NCBI RefSeq assembly: GCF_004519515.1
Contig: NZ_CP038145.1
Location: 1,136,001-1,200,000 of the forward strand
Reading direction: 5' to 3'
Source of the DNA: Actinobacillus indolicus
Lineage (GTDB): Bacteria > Pseudomonadota > Gammaproteobacteria > Enterobacterales > Pasteurellaceae
DNA: 64,000 nucleotides
Below are positions 8,652-16,623 of this stretch, one piece after another. Positions within the stretch are counted from its first letter, which is position 1. Each line of letters starts with the position of its first letter. The notes beneath the pieces are model-generated. The model searched no databases. It saw only the letters and a list, made by a program, of their open reading frames with translations, and had not been told where the DNA came from. Position numbers and translations under genes: made by a program.

Positions 8652-9869
8652 TTAGCCTTTAAATACTGGCAACATGCCGAACATGGTTAAGAAGTGGAAG
8701 GCAGCGACTAAGATGCCGAACAGAATTAATGCACCAACCATTAGTGACCCTCCGCAAGCGATAAAGCCTTGTTGGTTCGGGTTTTGTTGGCGGACTTTGT
8801 AGACTAGAATTGCAGGGATAATACAAGTCCAAATAGTTGCCACTGCACCTGCATAGCCAATCGCTTTTAAGAAGCCGAACGGGAATAATACGGACAGTAT
8901 TAATGGCGGTAAGAAAGTAACTAGCCAACTTTTTGTTCTACCTGCTTTGCTGTTCTCAAACTTGAAGAAATCTGCCAAGAAGTCAAATACGCCTAATCCT
9001 ACACCGATAAAAGATGAGAGAATTGCAGCCATAGAGAAGGCATTGAGTGATTGTTTGATATGCGGTGAATCAATTACGCCACCTAAGGTTTTTAGCAATA
9101 CATCAATATTGCCGTCGCTTGCGATAATTGGGGCGAATTGATCTCGTGGTAAATTGCCGAAAATGCTTAATAGCCAAACAAGATATAAGAATAGCGAAAT
9201 TAATGTACCGTATAAAATCGCTCGGGAGGCTTTTTTCTCTTCGCCGTAATAAGCACGCATAGATGACACAGAGTGGTGATAACCAAAGGATGTTAATGCC
9301 ACAGGGAGCATCATCATAGCGTATTTAGCATATTCAGACGTTTCCGTTTTTGCGCTGTCAAATAAGGTTTCAAGACTGATATTGCTCGTTAAACCGAAAA
9401 TACTGAAGGCGAAACTGAGCACCATAAAAACAATTAACAGCACAGAAATTCGGTCAACGGCACGGGTGGAATGCCACACAAAAGCACCGAATACGAAGAC
9501 AAACAAGATCGAAGCAATTTTGCTATCTAACCCTAGTAAATCTTGCAAGATCAAGCCAGATGATGTGATATAAGCGTACAGCAAAATTCCACCGACGAAG
9601 TAAACCGCAAGATTGTTAATAACATTGACTTGGTTGCCTAACACCGCTTTCGTGACGGTATTGAATGAGGCACGAATATCGTATTGTTTATAGGATTCCA
9701 ATAACATCCAGCCAGATAGTGTCATCATAATCATGGTGAGCAACATGACGAGGATGGTCCACATCGTCCAAGAGCCAGCTCCCGCACTGGGTAATCCAAG
9801 CATACCTGCACCGACACAGACACTTGCAATAATACACGCACCGCCAAAGACAGAAGGTTGTTTACTCAT
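8652..9869 (-). CDS. tnaB: Aromatic amino acid permease, TnaB/Mtr type
   Basis: This 405-residue integral membrane protein of the hydroxy/aromatic amino acid permease family has about eleven membrane helices. The N-terminal VFGGACIIASVCVGAGMLGLP and the later ADFFKFENSKAGR and TFLPPLILSVLFPFGF segments match TnaB and Mtr tryptophan permeases. It lies immediately after tnaA in the same direction, the classical tnaCAB arrangement, so its likely job is to import tryptophan for tryptophanase. The 117-base gap to tnaA contains a GTAG-headed palindrome. Specificity for tyrosine cannot be excluded from sequence. AAGGAGAAAAAA before the ATG is a good ribosome-binding site. Confidence 0.85.
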   Translation of the reverse strand: MSKQPSVFGGACIIASVCVGAGMLGLPSAGAGSWTMWTILVMLLTMIMMTLSGWMLLESYKQYDIRASFNTVTKAVLGNQVNVINNLAVYFVGGILLYAYITSSGLILQDLLGLDSKIASILFVFVFGAFVWHSTRAVDRISVLLIVFMVLSFAFSIFGLTSNISLETLFDSAKTETSEYAKYAMMMLPVALTSFGYHHSVSSMRAYYGEEKKASRAILYGTLISLFLYLVWLLSIFGNLPRDQFAPIIASDGNIDVLLKTLGGVIDSPHIKQSLNAFSMAAILSSFIGVGLGVFDFLADFFKFENSKAGRTKSWLVTFLPPLILSVLFPFGFLKAIGYAGAVATIWTCIIPAILVYKVRQQNPNQQGFIACGGSLMVGALILFGILVAAFHFLTMFGMLPVFKG

Positions 9870-9916
9870 TTTTTTCTCCTTTTGATTGGGGGAAGTTCAT
9901 TTTCAGCGTTTCGAAC

Positions 9917-9942
9917 GGGCGGACACATCGGTCCGCCCCTAC
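9917..9942 (-). repeat. GTAG-headed palindrome (REP-like), single copy
   Basis: On the minus strand this reads GTAGGGGCGGACC, then a short loop, then GGTCCGCCC-type pairing. The 26 bases are identical to the element at 51551-51576. It lies in the tnaA-tnaB gap and would form a stable hairpin in that mRNA. The 5' GTAG is the hallmark of REP elements mobilised by RAYT transposases. Confidence 0.7.
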
Positions 9943-9986
9943 GATGTAGCTGTCTGAAATCGTGTTTACTTACCCCTTGTTTCTAT

Positions 9987-11405
9987 TTAATCCACTTCTT
10001 TTAATAAGGCAGTGAAGTGTCTTAACACTTTTGGCTCATAACTGAAGGTTAATCCTTTGATATTGTTAATATTTTCTTTCACTTTTTGGAACGCTTCAAT
10101 AATAAAATCCATATGTGTTTGAGTATAGGTTGCTCGTGGAATGGTTAAACGTAGCAATTCTGCTGGGCAAGGTAGCTGTTTACCCGTTTTCGGATCACGT
10201 CCAAGTAAGAATGAACCAATTTCTACAGCACGAATACCAGCAACTTTGTAAAGTTCACAGGCTAAGGCTTGAGCTGGGAATTGTTCTGCAGGGATATGTG
10301 GTAAGAGCTTACCTGCATCGACAAACGCAGCGTGTCCGCCCGCTTGTTGGCACACTACACCAATCGCTTCCAAGCCATCAACCAAGTATTGCACTTGGTT
10401 AATACGATATGCTAACCAATCTTGACGCATACCGTCTTTTAAGCCGACTGCCAAACGCTCCATCGCTCCACCTTCTAAGCCACCGTAGGTTGGGAAACCT
10501 TCTTGTACTACACAGAGTGTGCGGCATTCGGTATAAACATCAAAGAAGCTATCATCTTTAAAGCAGAGTAAACCGCCCATCGGCACCATCGCATCTTTTT
10601 TCGCTGACATTGCCAACATATCAGCATATTTATAGCTTTCGTAGGTGATCTGTTCAATCGTCCAATCTTTATAGGCTTCTTCACGTTGTTGAATGAAGTA
10701 GGCATTTTCTGCAAAGCGAGCGGAATCCATTACGACTGGAATATCATATTTTTGTGCAATTTCATACATTCCCTTCATATTTGCAATAGAAACGGGCTGA
10801 CCGCCAGCAGAGTTACAAGTGATAGTACACACAATATAAGGCACGTTTTTCGGATCGGCTTCTAAAATCGCTTGCTCTAATTTTTCGAGATCAAAGTTGC
10901 CTTTGAAATCACTACGAACGCCCGTATCAAAGGCTTCTTTGGTATAGGTATTTCGCACTGTACAGCCATTAATTTGGCTATGACCTTGTGTAGTATCAAA
11001 GAAGTAGTTAGAAATAACGACCGCTTTTGAACGATCCAAGCCTTTTTCTTGTTCACGTTTTTTAATCAGAACAGGAATATAAATTTGCTCCGCACCACGT
11101 CCTTGGTGGGTTGGAATCGTATATTGATAGCCAAAGATCTCTTTGACGGCATTGGCTAACGCGTGATAACTACGGCTACCGCTATAAGCTTCATCACCAC
11201 GTAGCATCGCCGCTTGCATATCTTGAGTGACTGCACCTGTACCACTATCAGTCAACAAATCGATAAAAATATCTTCGCTATCTAATAAAAACGGGTTCAT
11301 CCCTGCTTTTAAAATCGCTTGTTCACGATATTCACGGGTAGTACGTTTTACGGGTTCAATCACACGAATACGGAAGGGTTCTGGTAAATGTTTGAAATTT
11401 TGCAT
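9987..11405 (-). CDS. tnaA: Tryptophanase TnaA
   Basis: TnaA is a pyridoxal-phosphate enzyme that splits tryptophan into indole, pyruvate and ammonia in the cytoplasm. The 472-residue protein starts MQNFKHLPEPFRIRVIEPVKRTTR, the usual TnaA N-terminus, and keeps the cofactor-lysine segment MLAMSAKKDAMVPMGG (about 262-277). It follows a tnaC leader peptide and a perfect CRP site, so both catabolite control and tryptophan-induced antitermination are expected. A small hairpin (11419-11436) lies directly upstream of its ribosome-binding site. Presence of the intact operon predicts an indole-positive strain. Confidence 0.97.
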   Translation of the reverse strand: MQNFKHLPEPFRIRVIEPVKRTTREYREQAILKAGMNPFLLDSEDIFIDLLTDSGTGAVTQDMQAAMLRGDEAYSGSRSYHALANAVKEIFGYQYTIPTHQGRGAEQIYIPVLIKKREQEKGLDRSKAVVISNYFFDTTQGHSQINGCTVRNTYTKEAFDTGVRSDFKGNFDLEKLEQAILEADPKNVPYIVCTITCNSAGGQPVSIANMKGMYEIAQKYDIPVVMDSARFAENAYFIQQREEAYKDWTIEQITYESYKYADMLAMSAKKDAMVPMGGLLCFKDDSFFDVYTECRTLCVVQEGFPTYGGLEGGAMERLAVGLKDGMRQDWLAYRINQVQYLVDGLEAIGVVCQQAGGHAAFVDAGKLLPHIPAEQFPAQALACELYKVAGIRAVEIGSFLLGRDPKTGKQLPCPAELLRLTIPRATYTQTHMDFIIEAFQKVKENINNIKGLTFSYEPKVLRHFTALLKEVD

Positions 11406-11418
11406 AATAAAATCCTTA

Positions 11419-11436
11419 CACCAAATAAATTTGGTG
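11419..11436 (-). promoter_or_regulatory. Hairpin next to the tnaA ribosome-binding site
   Basis: CACCAAAT pairs with ATTTGGTG around two bases, next to the AAGGA that precedes tnaA. It lies in the tnaC-tnaA spacer. It may pause or release transcripts or gate tnaA translation; its role is inference. Confidence 0.4.
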
Positions 11437-11472
11437 GCTTAAATGAATAACAAATTGAAATAAAAGAAAAAT

Positions 11473-11559
11473 CTAAGCGAGAGGATTTAACGGAAAGAAA
11501 AAAGAGAGTTTATGATCGAGATTAAACCACCGACTGAGTAAGATTGTAGAGACTTTCAT
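11473..11559 (-). CDS. tnaC: Tryptophanase operon leader peptide TnaC
   Basis: This is a 28-codon reading frame, 67 bases ahead of tnaA, with a strong ribosome-binding site TAAGGAG. It encodes a peptide with WFNLDHK at residues 11-17 and FFFP at 20-23. In E. coli TnaC the residues that sense free tryptophan in the ribosome exit tunnel are Trp12, Asp16 and Pro24. Here Trp11 and Pro23 are the same 12 residues apart and Asp15 is four residues after Trp. Unlike E. coli, the peptide runs five residues past that proline (LNPLA) before a TAG stop. I infer ribosome stalling and antitermination control of tnaAB. Confidence 0.88.
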   Translation of the reverse strand: MKVSTILLSRWFNLDHKLSFFFPLNPLA

Positions 11560-11612
11560 AGTAAGCTCCTTACAGGGTTTATGGACATAATCATAAATAT
11601 TAAGGACGCTGA

Positions 11613-11673
11613 ATAGTAACAAGGTGTGATGATTTTGTGTAAATTATTTGTTTAAAATGTGACCATTGTCACA
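11613..11673 (-). promoter_or_regulatory. tna promoter with perfect CRP site
   Basis: TGTGACCATTGTCACA (11658-11673) is an exact match to the CRP core TGTGA-N6-TCACA. A candidate -10, TACTAT, lies at 11613-11618 on the minus strand, which would put the CRP centre near -60. No good -35 is visible, as expected for a CRP-dependent class I promoter. Confidence 0.75.
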
Positions 11674-11719
11674 AATTATTTACATAGATTTGTAGATTGA
11701 GTGATGTTGGGAAATGAAT

Positions 11720-11777
11720 ACAAGCGGTGAGATCATGATAAAAATTTGCAAATTATTCAACAAAACTGACCGCTTGT
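11720..11777 (-). terminator. Inverted uptake-signal pair after the patatin-like gene
   Basis: ACAAGCGGT (11720-11728) and ACCGCTTGT (11769-11777) face each other around an AAATTTGCAAATT tract. It lies between the stop of the patatin-like gene and the tna control region, so it probably ends the former's transcript and insulates the tna promoter. Confidence 0.6.
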
Positions 11778-11790
11778 ATGGTTAGTCGAT

Positions 11791-12633
11791 CTACTGACTG
11801 AGATAAGCTTTCAGATTTTCCATCTCTCTTTGAGCATCCGAAACCCCTAAATCGTACATAGCTTGAATTTTAGCTGGATCTTTTTCAATCCGTTTAATTG
11901 GCAACGTTTGTGACGGGCGGATAACAAAAATGTTGCCCTGTTGCTGTTGTTCAATGACCTGCTCAACACATTCATTATAGTTTTTATAACGATGAATTAA
12001 TGCTTCAACCAATTTAGGATATTTATGGTAGAACAATTTACTGAGTAACGGACTGGAAGGTGATTTTCGATAGTCCAGCGGACGAGTAAGTACAACAATG
12101 ATTTTATCATAGCCGAGAGCTTGGCATTGCTTGAGCGGAATGCTATCTGCAATACCGCCATCAAGGTATTTTTTACCATCCACTTCCACAATATTTGACA
12201 CATAAGGCATTGCTGATGTCGCTCGCAAGGTTTCCATCTGTGCAAAAGGATCAGTGATTTTATGGTATTCCGCTAAACCCGTTTCGATATTGGTTAAGGT
12301 GGCATAAAAATCAATCGGCGATTGTTTAAAGGTATCGTTATTAAAAATATCCAATTTAAACGGCACATCATAAAACGCAAATGCCTTATTCACGATGTTG
12401 CCTGTGGTGATTAAACTGCGGAAGCCTAAGTAACGGGGATCGTTGAGATATTTCAGATTATAGCGTAAGGCACGCCCACGCTGTTTAGAAGGAAAATTCG
12501 CCCCGAATAGCACCCCAGCCGATACGCCGACAATGCCGTCAATGTGAATGTTTTCATCCATAAACACATCCAACACGCCTGCGGTAAACATTCCACGCAT
12601 TGCACCGCCTTCTAGTACTAATCCGATTTTCAT
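11791..12633 (-). CDS. yjjU: Patatin-like phospholipase family protein (YjjU type)
   Basis: The start is placed at 12633 (MKIGLVLEGGAMRG), 18 codons inside the longest frame, because AGGAT sits seven bases upstream of that ATG. The 280-residue protein has the oxyanion-hole motif EGGAMRGMFTAGVLD (about 8-22), the nucleophile elbow GVSAG (about 36-40) and the catalytic-aspartate motif DGGIADS. This is the Ser-Asp dyad of bacterial patatin-like lipid acyl hydrolases; the E. coli relative YjjU has no firmly established substrate. No signal peptide is seen, so it is probably cytoplasmic. It is divergent from the toxin-antitoxin pair, sharing the intergenic region that holds a CRP-S site. Confidence 0.85.
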   Translation of the reverse strand: MKIGLVLEGGAMRGMFTAGVLDVFMDENIHIDGIVGVSAGVLFGANFPSKQRGRALRYNLKYLNDPRYLGFRSLITTGNIVNKAFAFYDVPFKLDIFNNDTFKQSPIDFYATLTNIETGLAEYHKITDPFAQMETLRATSAMPYVSNIVEVDGKKYLDGGIADSIPLKQCQALGYDKIIVVLTRPLDYRKSPSSPLLSKLFYHKYPKLVEALIHRYKNYNECVEQVIEQQQQGNIFVIRPSQTLPIKRIEKDPAKIQAMYDLGVSDAQREMENLKAYLSQ

Positions 12634-12718
12634 TACATATCCTATTGTAAAAAAATGATGAGCTATTTTAGCGTGTTCATTGAACATTGTGAGAGCTTAT
12701 TTACTGATTTTAGGTGAA

Positions 12719-12740
12719 TTTTTCGATCTATATCGAAAAA
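12719..12740. promoter_or_regulatory. CRP-S (competence regulon) site upstream of the toxin-antitoxin pair
   Basis: A 22-bp palindrome has 9-bp arms TTTTTCGAT and ATCGAAAAA around CTAT. The TTCGA-N6-TCGAA core is the CRP-S form, with C instead of T at the key position, that needs both CRP and Sxy in Pasteurellaceae. It is centred about 98 bases upstream of the toxin start, with TTATATTTTGG as a possible -10 region. A nearly identical site precedes comE1 at 29281. Confidence 0.75.
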
Positions 12741-12827
12741 ATGATTTTTATACATTGTGAACAAGATAAGTAAAAGTTAGGGTATTTACACTTGTTTTAT
12801 ATCAAATTTGTTATATTTTGGTAATAT

Positions 12828-13190
12828 ATGTGGAAGATTACTTTTTATGAAACGCTCTCAGGGCATTGTCCGATTGCTCATTTTATTGATGGACTGTCGC
12901 CTAAACTGCACGCAAAAGCTTTGCACGATATTAGTTTATTACAAGATTTTGGGAATCAGTTAGGTATGCCCTATTCTAGAGCAATGGGGAATGGTTTATT
13001 TGAGTTACGTATTTCACAGTCTAATAATGCCGTAAGGATTTTTTATTTCTTTATGAGAGATGAACAGATTATTCTCACTAACGGTTTTATCAAAAAGACT
13101 GAAAAAACACCGACAACGGAGCTTAAAAAAGCATTGGTATATAAACAAGACTATGAACAGAGACTGAACAATGAACTTCAACGAATTTAA
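12828..13190 (+). CDS. RelE/HigB-like toxin, probable competence-regulated ToxT
   Basis: The 120-residue protein begins MWKITFYETLSGHCPIAHFIDGL and has the core pattern GMPYSRAMGNGLFELRI followed by VRIFYFFMRDEQIILTNGFIKKTEKTP, the signature of the RelE/HigB-like (phage Gp49-type) mRNA-cleaving toxins. Its stop overlaps the start of a downstream XRE antitoxin by 20 bases, the toxin-first order of higBA. A CRP-S site lies upstream. In H. influenzae the pair HI0660/HI0659 has this same order, similar sizes (about 119 and 98 residues) and CRP-S control and is called toxTA. I infer orthology from size, order and promoter, without alignment. Confidence 0.85.
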   Translation: MWKITFYETLSGHCPIAHFIDGLSPKLHAKALHDISLLQDFGNQLGMPYSRAMGNGLFELRISQSNNAVRIFYFFMRDEQIILTNGFIKKTEKTPTTELKKALVYKQDYEQRLNNELQRI

Positions 13191-13440
13191 GCAAAAATCG
13201 CTACAAAATCCAGAAATCAAACGAGAATATGACGCTTTAAAGCCACAATATGAGTTAATCAAACAACTTATTGCATTACGGCAAGAGCAGAAACTGACTC
13301 AAAAGCAACTTTCTGAAAAAATCGGTGTTGCTCAAAGTGCGATAAGTCGCTTAGAAGCTGGAACACATAATCCTTCTATTGCCTTTTTACAGCGAATTGC
13401 AAATGGATTAGGGAAAGAATTGGTGATTGAGTTTCGTTAG
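13171..13440 (+). CDS. XRE-family antitoxin, probable ToxA
   Basis: The 89-residue protein has a helix-turn-helix in its C-terminal half: LRQEQKLTQKQLSEKIGVAQSAISRLEAGTHNPSIAFLQRIANGLG (about 37-82). This is the XRE/HigA pattern. It begins 20 bases inside the toxin gene, so translation of the two is coupled. It should bind and neutralise the upstream toxin and may repress the pair. In H. influenzae, loss of the homologous antitoxin blocks DNA uptake because the unopposed toxin acts during competence; that behaviour is established there and only inferred here. The gene ends before a bidirectional terminator. Confidence 0.87.
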   Translation: MNFNEFKQKSLQNPEIKREYDALKPQYELIKQLIALRQEQKLTQKQLSEKIGVAQSAISRLEAGTHNPSIAFLQRIANGLGKELVIEFR

Positions 13441-13459
13441 AGATAAGCTAAGTGAATTG

Positions 13460-13487
13460 TATAGGGTGGTTCTTAGCCCACCCTATA
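13460..13487. terminator. Bidirectional hairpin between the antitoxin and the 5'-nucleotidase gene
   Basis: TATAGGGTGG pairs perfectly with CCACCCTATA around an eight-base loop between two convergent genes. The stem is flanked by A- and T-rich sequence. Its GTATAGGG start looks like a degenerate relative of the GTAGGG palindromes elsewhere in this window. Confidence 0.65.
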
Positions 13488-13501
13488 AATAAGAGAAATT
13501 C

Positions 13502-15166
13502 TTATTTCCCTAACCCAATAATCTCCCAACGGTTATGAGATAACCCTTCGATTTTGCCTTGTTTCACGTTGGTGATGTAATCAATCAACATATTTTGAAT
13601 CGTGCCAGCTTCTTGACCCATTGCCACTTTAGATTCCCAAACCACAGGGATTTTTTGACCTTCAAAAATACCGCCTTTTTTGGTTAATTGACCAAAGCGA
13701 TAAGAGTTCATACCCACTTTGAGTTTCATCTCATCGGTCACTTTGCGCCCGTCCGCAAGGGTTAAATCCACGATTTTGCTACCGTTTGGGTTGCGTAAAT
13801 CAATTTTGTAACTCACACCGCCGAATAAGTCGAAGGTCACATATTTTGATTTACCACGCACTTCATTATAACGGTAGTTGGTATCGCCTGGTTGGATCGT
13901 ATCAAAGTAATCTGCTGACCATTCCATATATTGTTTCAGCTGTTTACCTGTCATTTCGTACACGGATACATCACCACCTGCATAGCGGTAGTTGTAGATA
14001 ATGTCTTTTTTCTTAATATCACCTTTATCTAAACGCACTGTTTCATAGTCAAAGGCAAATGACACCACGTCCGCTTTGCTATAATGTTGTTGCACATCGT
14101 GAATGAGTGATGACATTCCTGTATCTTTTGAGAACGCAATAGACACTCCGTGATTTTTGCCTTGTGGGATCATATCGTTTGCAACTTGACCGATCACCAC
14201 GTTATTTAAACGGCGAAGTTCTTCGTGATAAGGTTTGTAGATTTCGACGATTTTTGGATCAGATTCCAATTTATTCACAGGCACGGTTTTTGCAGATTTT
14301 GACAGCAATTTGACCGCTTGTTTATCGTCCACATCAAAGGTTAAATCCACTTCAGACACAACCGTGCCATAGCGGTGTGGCTCGGTGATTAAGGTATTTT
14401 TGATGGTTTCGCTTGGTACGTTTTTATGCATATGTCCTGCGATAATCACATCAATACCGTCCACCGCATTCACTAAATCCGCCACGCCCGTGTCTGCAAT
14501 GTTGTTCTCGTTTTCAATGCCCATATGTGCAATAACGATAATCGCATCAACGCCTTTCGCTTTTAAGTCGGCGATTTGAGCTTTGGTTTCTTCGATTGGG
14601 GAAGTAAATTTCATATTATCGAGATAACCAGTGTCCTTTTCAAAAGTCGCAGACATTGGCGTAGTTAAGCCGATAATCCCGAGTTTTACCCCATCTTTTT
14701 CAATGATCGTCGTTGGATCAAGATAACGTTTACCGTCTTTGTGATAGAAGTTTGCGGTGATTTTTTTCGCCTGCATATCTTCTAAAATGGCATCTAACGC
14801 TGGCATACCAAAGTTAAATTCGTGATTACCTAAAACGAAAATATCGTAATTCATCGCATTTAACACTTTTGGTACTGGGTTGTCTTTGGCATATTCCGCT
14901 GTTTTAGCAAAAACTTCCACTTGGTTGTCCTGAATCGCATCACCCACTTCAACTAACAATACATTTTTGTGGTTTTTACGCACATCGTTCACATAGGTTG
15001 CAATTTGGGCATAAGAGCCTGAACGATCTTCTACGTCTGCACCATAGCTCCACGGCACAACACGCCCGTGAACGTCTGATGTCCCTAAAATTTTAATGTT
15101 CACTTCTTTTGCAACAGCCACGCTGACTGCCGATAACATAAAGAAAGTACCTAGTAGTTTTTTCAT
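13502..15166 (-). CDS. Periplasmic metallophosphatase / 5'-nucleotidase family protein
   Basis: This 554-residue exported enzyme has a cleavable signal (MKKLLGTFFMLSAVSVAVA, probable cut near residue 19). The calcineurin-like metal motifs follow in order: GTSDVHGR (about 28-35), VEVGDAIQDN, GNHEFNFG and IAGHMHK. The C-terminal half is the 5'-nucleotidase substrate domain, with RYAGGDVSVYEMTGKQLKQYMEWSADYFD as its substrate-binding part. It resembles UshA, CpdB and NadN relatives, so likely substrates are extracellular nucleotides or 2',3'-cyclic nucleotides. The precise substrate cannot be told from sequence. mioC ends 9 bases before its start, so the two may be co-transcribed. Confidence 0.88.
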   Translation of the reverse strand: MKKLLGTFFMLSAVSVAVAKEVNIKILGTSDVHGRVVPWSYGADVEDRSGSYAQIATYVNDVRKNHKNVLLVEVGDAIQDNQVEVFAKTAEYAKDNPVPKVLNAMNYDIFVLGNHEFNFGMPALDAILEDMQAKKITANFYHKDGKRYLDPTTIIEKDGVKLGIIGLTTPMSATFEKDTGYLDNMKFTSPIEETKAQIADLKAKGVDAIIVIAHMGIENENNIADTGVADLVNAVDGIDVIIAGHMHKNVPSETIKNTLITEPHRYGTVVSEVDLTFDVDDKQAVKLLSKSAKTVPVNKLESDPKIVEIYKPYHEELRRLNNVVIGQVANDMIPQGKNHGVSIAFSKDTGMSSLIHDVQQHYSKADVVSFAFDYETVRLDKGDIKKKDIIYNYRYAGGDVSVYEMTGKQLKQYMEWSADYFDTIQPGDTNYRYNEVRGKSKYVTFDLFGGVSYKIDLRNPNGSKIVDLTLADGRKVTDEMKLKVGMNSYRFGQLTKKGGIFEGQKIPVVWESKVAMGQEAGTIQNMLIDYITNVKQGKIEGLSHNRWEIIGLGK

Positions 15167-15175
15167 TTTTTATCC

Positions 15176-15619
15176 TTATAGGTTTGAAGTAAAAGAAGGA
15201 AGCCATTCTTCCGCACTGCCGTCGTGGTCAAAATTGTTCACCACGTCAATGCGTAGAGATTCGCATACTTGTGTCGCCCCTTTGGCAGTTAAGCCTTGTT
15301 CAACAAGATTAACGGCATTGCAGAAAGTGTCGTAATCGGAACTGCCTAATCCGACAACCCCAAATTTCATTTGGCTGAGATCAAGATTGCTTTCGGCAAG
15401 TTGTTGGAAAAGGGGTTGGATATTTTCAGGCAGTTCGCCTGCTCCGTGTGTGGATGTCACGACTAACAGGGCAGTTTGATGTTGAATATCGGCTAATTCG
15501 GATTGGTTAAACAGCTCAACTTGATAGCCTTGTTCGGTGAGAACATCATTGAGATGATCGGCGACATACTCCGCACCGCCTAAGGTGCTACCAGTGATGA
15601 TACAAATAGATTTCGACAT
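15176..15619 (-). CDS. mioC: Flavodoxin-like protein MioC
   Basis: The 147-residue protein has the flavodoxin fold signature ICIITGSTLGGAEYVADHLND (5-25), which binds the FMN phosphate, and later VTSTHGAGELPENIQPLF and VVGLGSSDYDTFCNA, which hold the flavin ring. MioC is an FMN protein linked to biotin synthase electron supply in vitro. In E. coli it lies next to oriC, but no origin features such as DnaA boxes were seen here. The gene ends 9 bases before the 5'-nucleotidase start, suggesting read-through. A divergent GNAT gene begins 86 bases away. Confidence 0.88.
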   Translation of the reverse strand: MSKSICIITGSTLGGAEYVADHLNDVLTEQGYQVELFNQSELADIQHQTALLVVTSTHGAGELPENIQPLFQQLAESNLDLSQMKFGVVGLGSSDYDTFCNAVNLVEQGLTAKGATQVCESLRIDVVNNFDHDGSAEEWLPSFTSNL

Positions 15620-15704
15620 AGCATACTCATATTGTAAAAAAATCGACTTATTCTAGAAGAATTGTTATAAAGAATAAACCAGTTTTGCATCAAGGAGAGA
15701 GAAT

Positions 15705-16232
15705 ATGAGCTGTATCACATTGTTAGTCCCAAATAAAACTCATCAAACCGAAGTGATGGCATATCGACAGGCTTTTTCAAATCACGCGATTGACGGCGGT
15801 GCAATGTTAGAGAAATTTGATGACTTCTCTCAATGGCTGGATTATTTAGCACAACCTGAAGGCTATCTGACCGCTTGGGGATTTAACAAGGTGCAAGACT
15901 CGACCTATCTTGCGTGGCATACACAATTACATCGAGTGGTTGGAATAATTAATATCCGCCACAATCTCAATAACGACTATCTGCGACAATTTGGCGGACA
16001 TATCGGTTATTCCATACACCCTGACTTTCGCAAGCAAGGTTACGGCTCGGAAATGTTGAAATTAGCTTTAGCAAAGGTAAAAACGCTAGGCTTAGATGAA
16101 GTGCTGATTACCTGTGAAGAAAGTAATGTAGGCTCTGAAAAGGTGATTTTAAATAACGGCGGAAAGTTTGAGGCTATCGTTGTATTTAACCAAGTCAAAA
16201 GAATGAAACGGTTTTGGGTTGAGGTGTTGTAA
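15705..16232 (+). CDS. GNAT-family N-acetyltransferase
   Basis: The 175-residue protein has the GNAT acetyl-CoA fold. The β4 segment VVGIINIRHNLNNDY is followed by HIGYSIHPDFRKQGYGSEMLKLALAKVKTLGLDEVLITCEESNVGS, with the pyrophosphate loop RKQGYGSEM (about 109-117). The substrate is unknown; the arrangement resembles YhhY/RimJ-like small-molecule or peptide acetyltransferases. A good ribosome-binding site (AAGGAGAGA) precedes the ATG. It stands alone on the plus strand and is closed by an uptake-signal terminator. Confidence 0.85.
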   Translation: MSCITLLVPNKTHQTEVMAYRQAFSNHAIDGGAMLEKFDDFSQWLDYLAQPEGYLTAWGFNKVQDSTYLAWHTQLHRVVGIINIRHNLNNDYLRQFGGHIGYSIHPDFRKQGYGSEMLKLALAKVKTLGLDEVLITCEESNVGSEKVILNNGGKFEAIVVFNQVKRMKRFWVEVL

Positions 16233-16233
16233 A

Positions 16234-16296
16234 ACAAGCGGTCATTTCGCTAAAAAATTTTGCAAAATTTTCTACTGATCTGACCGCTTGTTTTTA
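16234..16296. terminator. Terminator from inverted uptake signals (after the GNAT gene)
   Basis: ACAAGCGGTCA (from 16234) faces TGACCGCTTGT (to 16291), followed by TTTTT. The interior contains AAAATTTTGCAAAATTTT. It lies between two convergent genes. Confidence 0.75.
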
Positions 16297-16332
16297 ACTT
16301 TTTAAAAGGTGCTAGAGATTTTTTCTTAAAAG

Positions 16333-16614
16333 TCAGTTTTTTTCAATGTCTTCAACAATGATTTGATCAGGTTCTAGCATAGGGAGAATTTGAGATAACT
16401 CTTTTCGTGCTTCATAATCTAAATTATTTCTATGCGATATATCAAATGTTTTAGTAAATATAAGAATTTGTCTTATACCTCTATTATTTTTTAACTCTTC
16501 TTTTTCTAACGTTTCGAAGAAATAGTTGTGCTTTTCTAATAAGTTGATAAATTCTTGATGAGTTTCAACTTTATTATTAATTAAATACAGTTTTGCTTTT
16601 ATAGAAAGATACAT
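16333..16614 (-). CDS. Hypothetical protein, last gene of the small-lipoprotein cluster
   Basis: I do not recognise this 93-residue protein. It has no signal peptide or membrane segment, is rich in Glu, Leu, Ile and Asn, and has mixed helix and strand character (KAKLYLINNKVETHQEFINLLEKHNYFFETLEKEELKN). It starts 9 bases after the third lipoprotein gene and reads in the same direction, so it is probably the end of a four-gene transcript. AT content is visibly higher than in neighbouring housekeeping genes. It could be an immunity-like or accessory cytoplasmic protein, but nothing in the sequence settles this. Confidence 0.6.
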   Translation of the reverse strand: MYLSIKAKLYLINNKVETHQEFINLLEKHNYFFETLEKEELKNNRGIRQILIFTKTFDISHRNNLDYEARKELSQILPMLEPDQIIVEDIEKN

Positions 16615-16623
16615 ATTTAATTC

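Noticed and set aside
11604..11615. GGACGCTGAATA shared by the tna leader region and the hairpin at 45447.
   Set aside because: Twelve bases with no structural context in the first copy; most likely chance.
15176..15705. Possible replication origin next to mioC, as in E. coli.
   Set aside because: No clustered DnaA boxes (TTATCCACA) or AT-rich unwinding element were seen, and gidA/mnmG is not adjacent.
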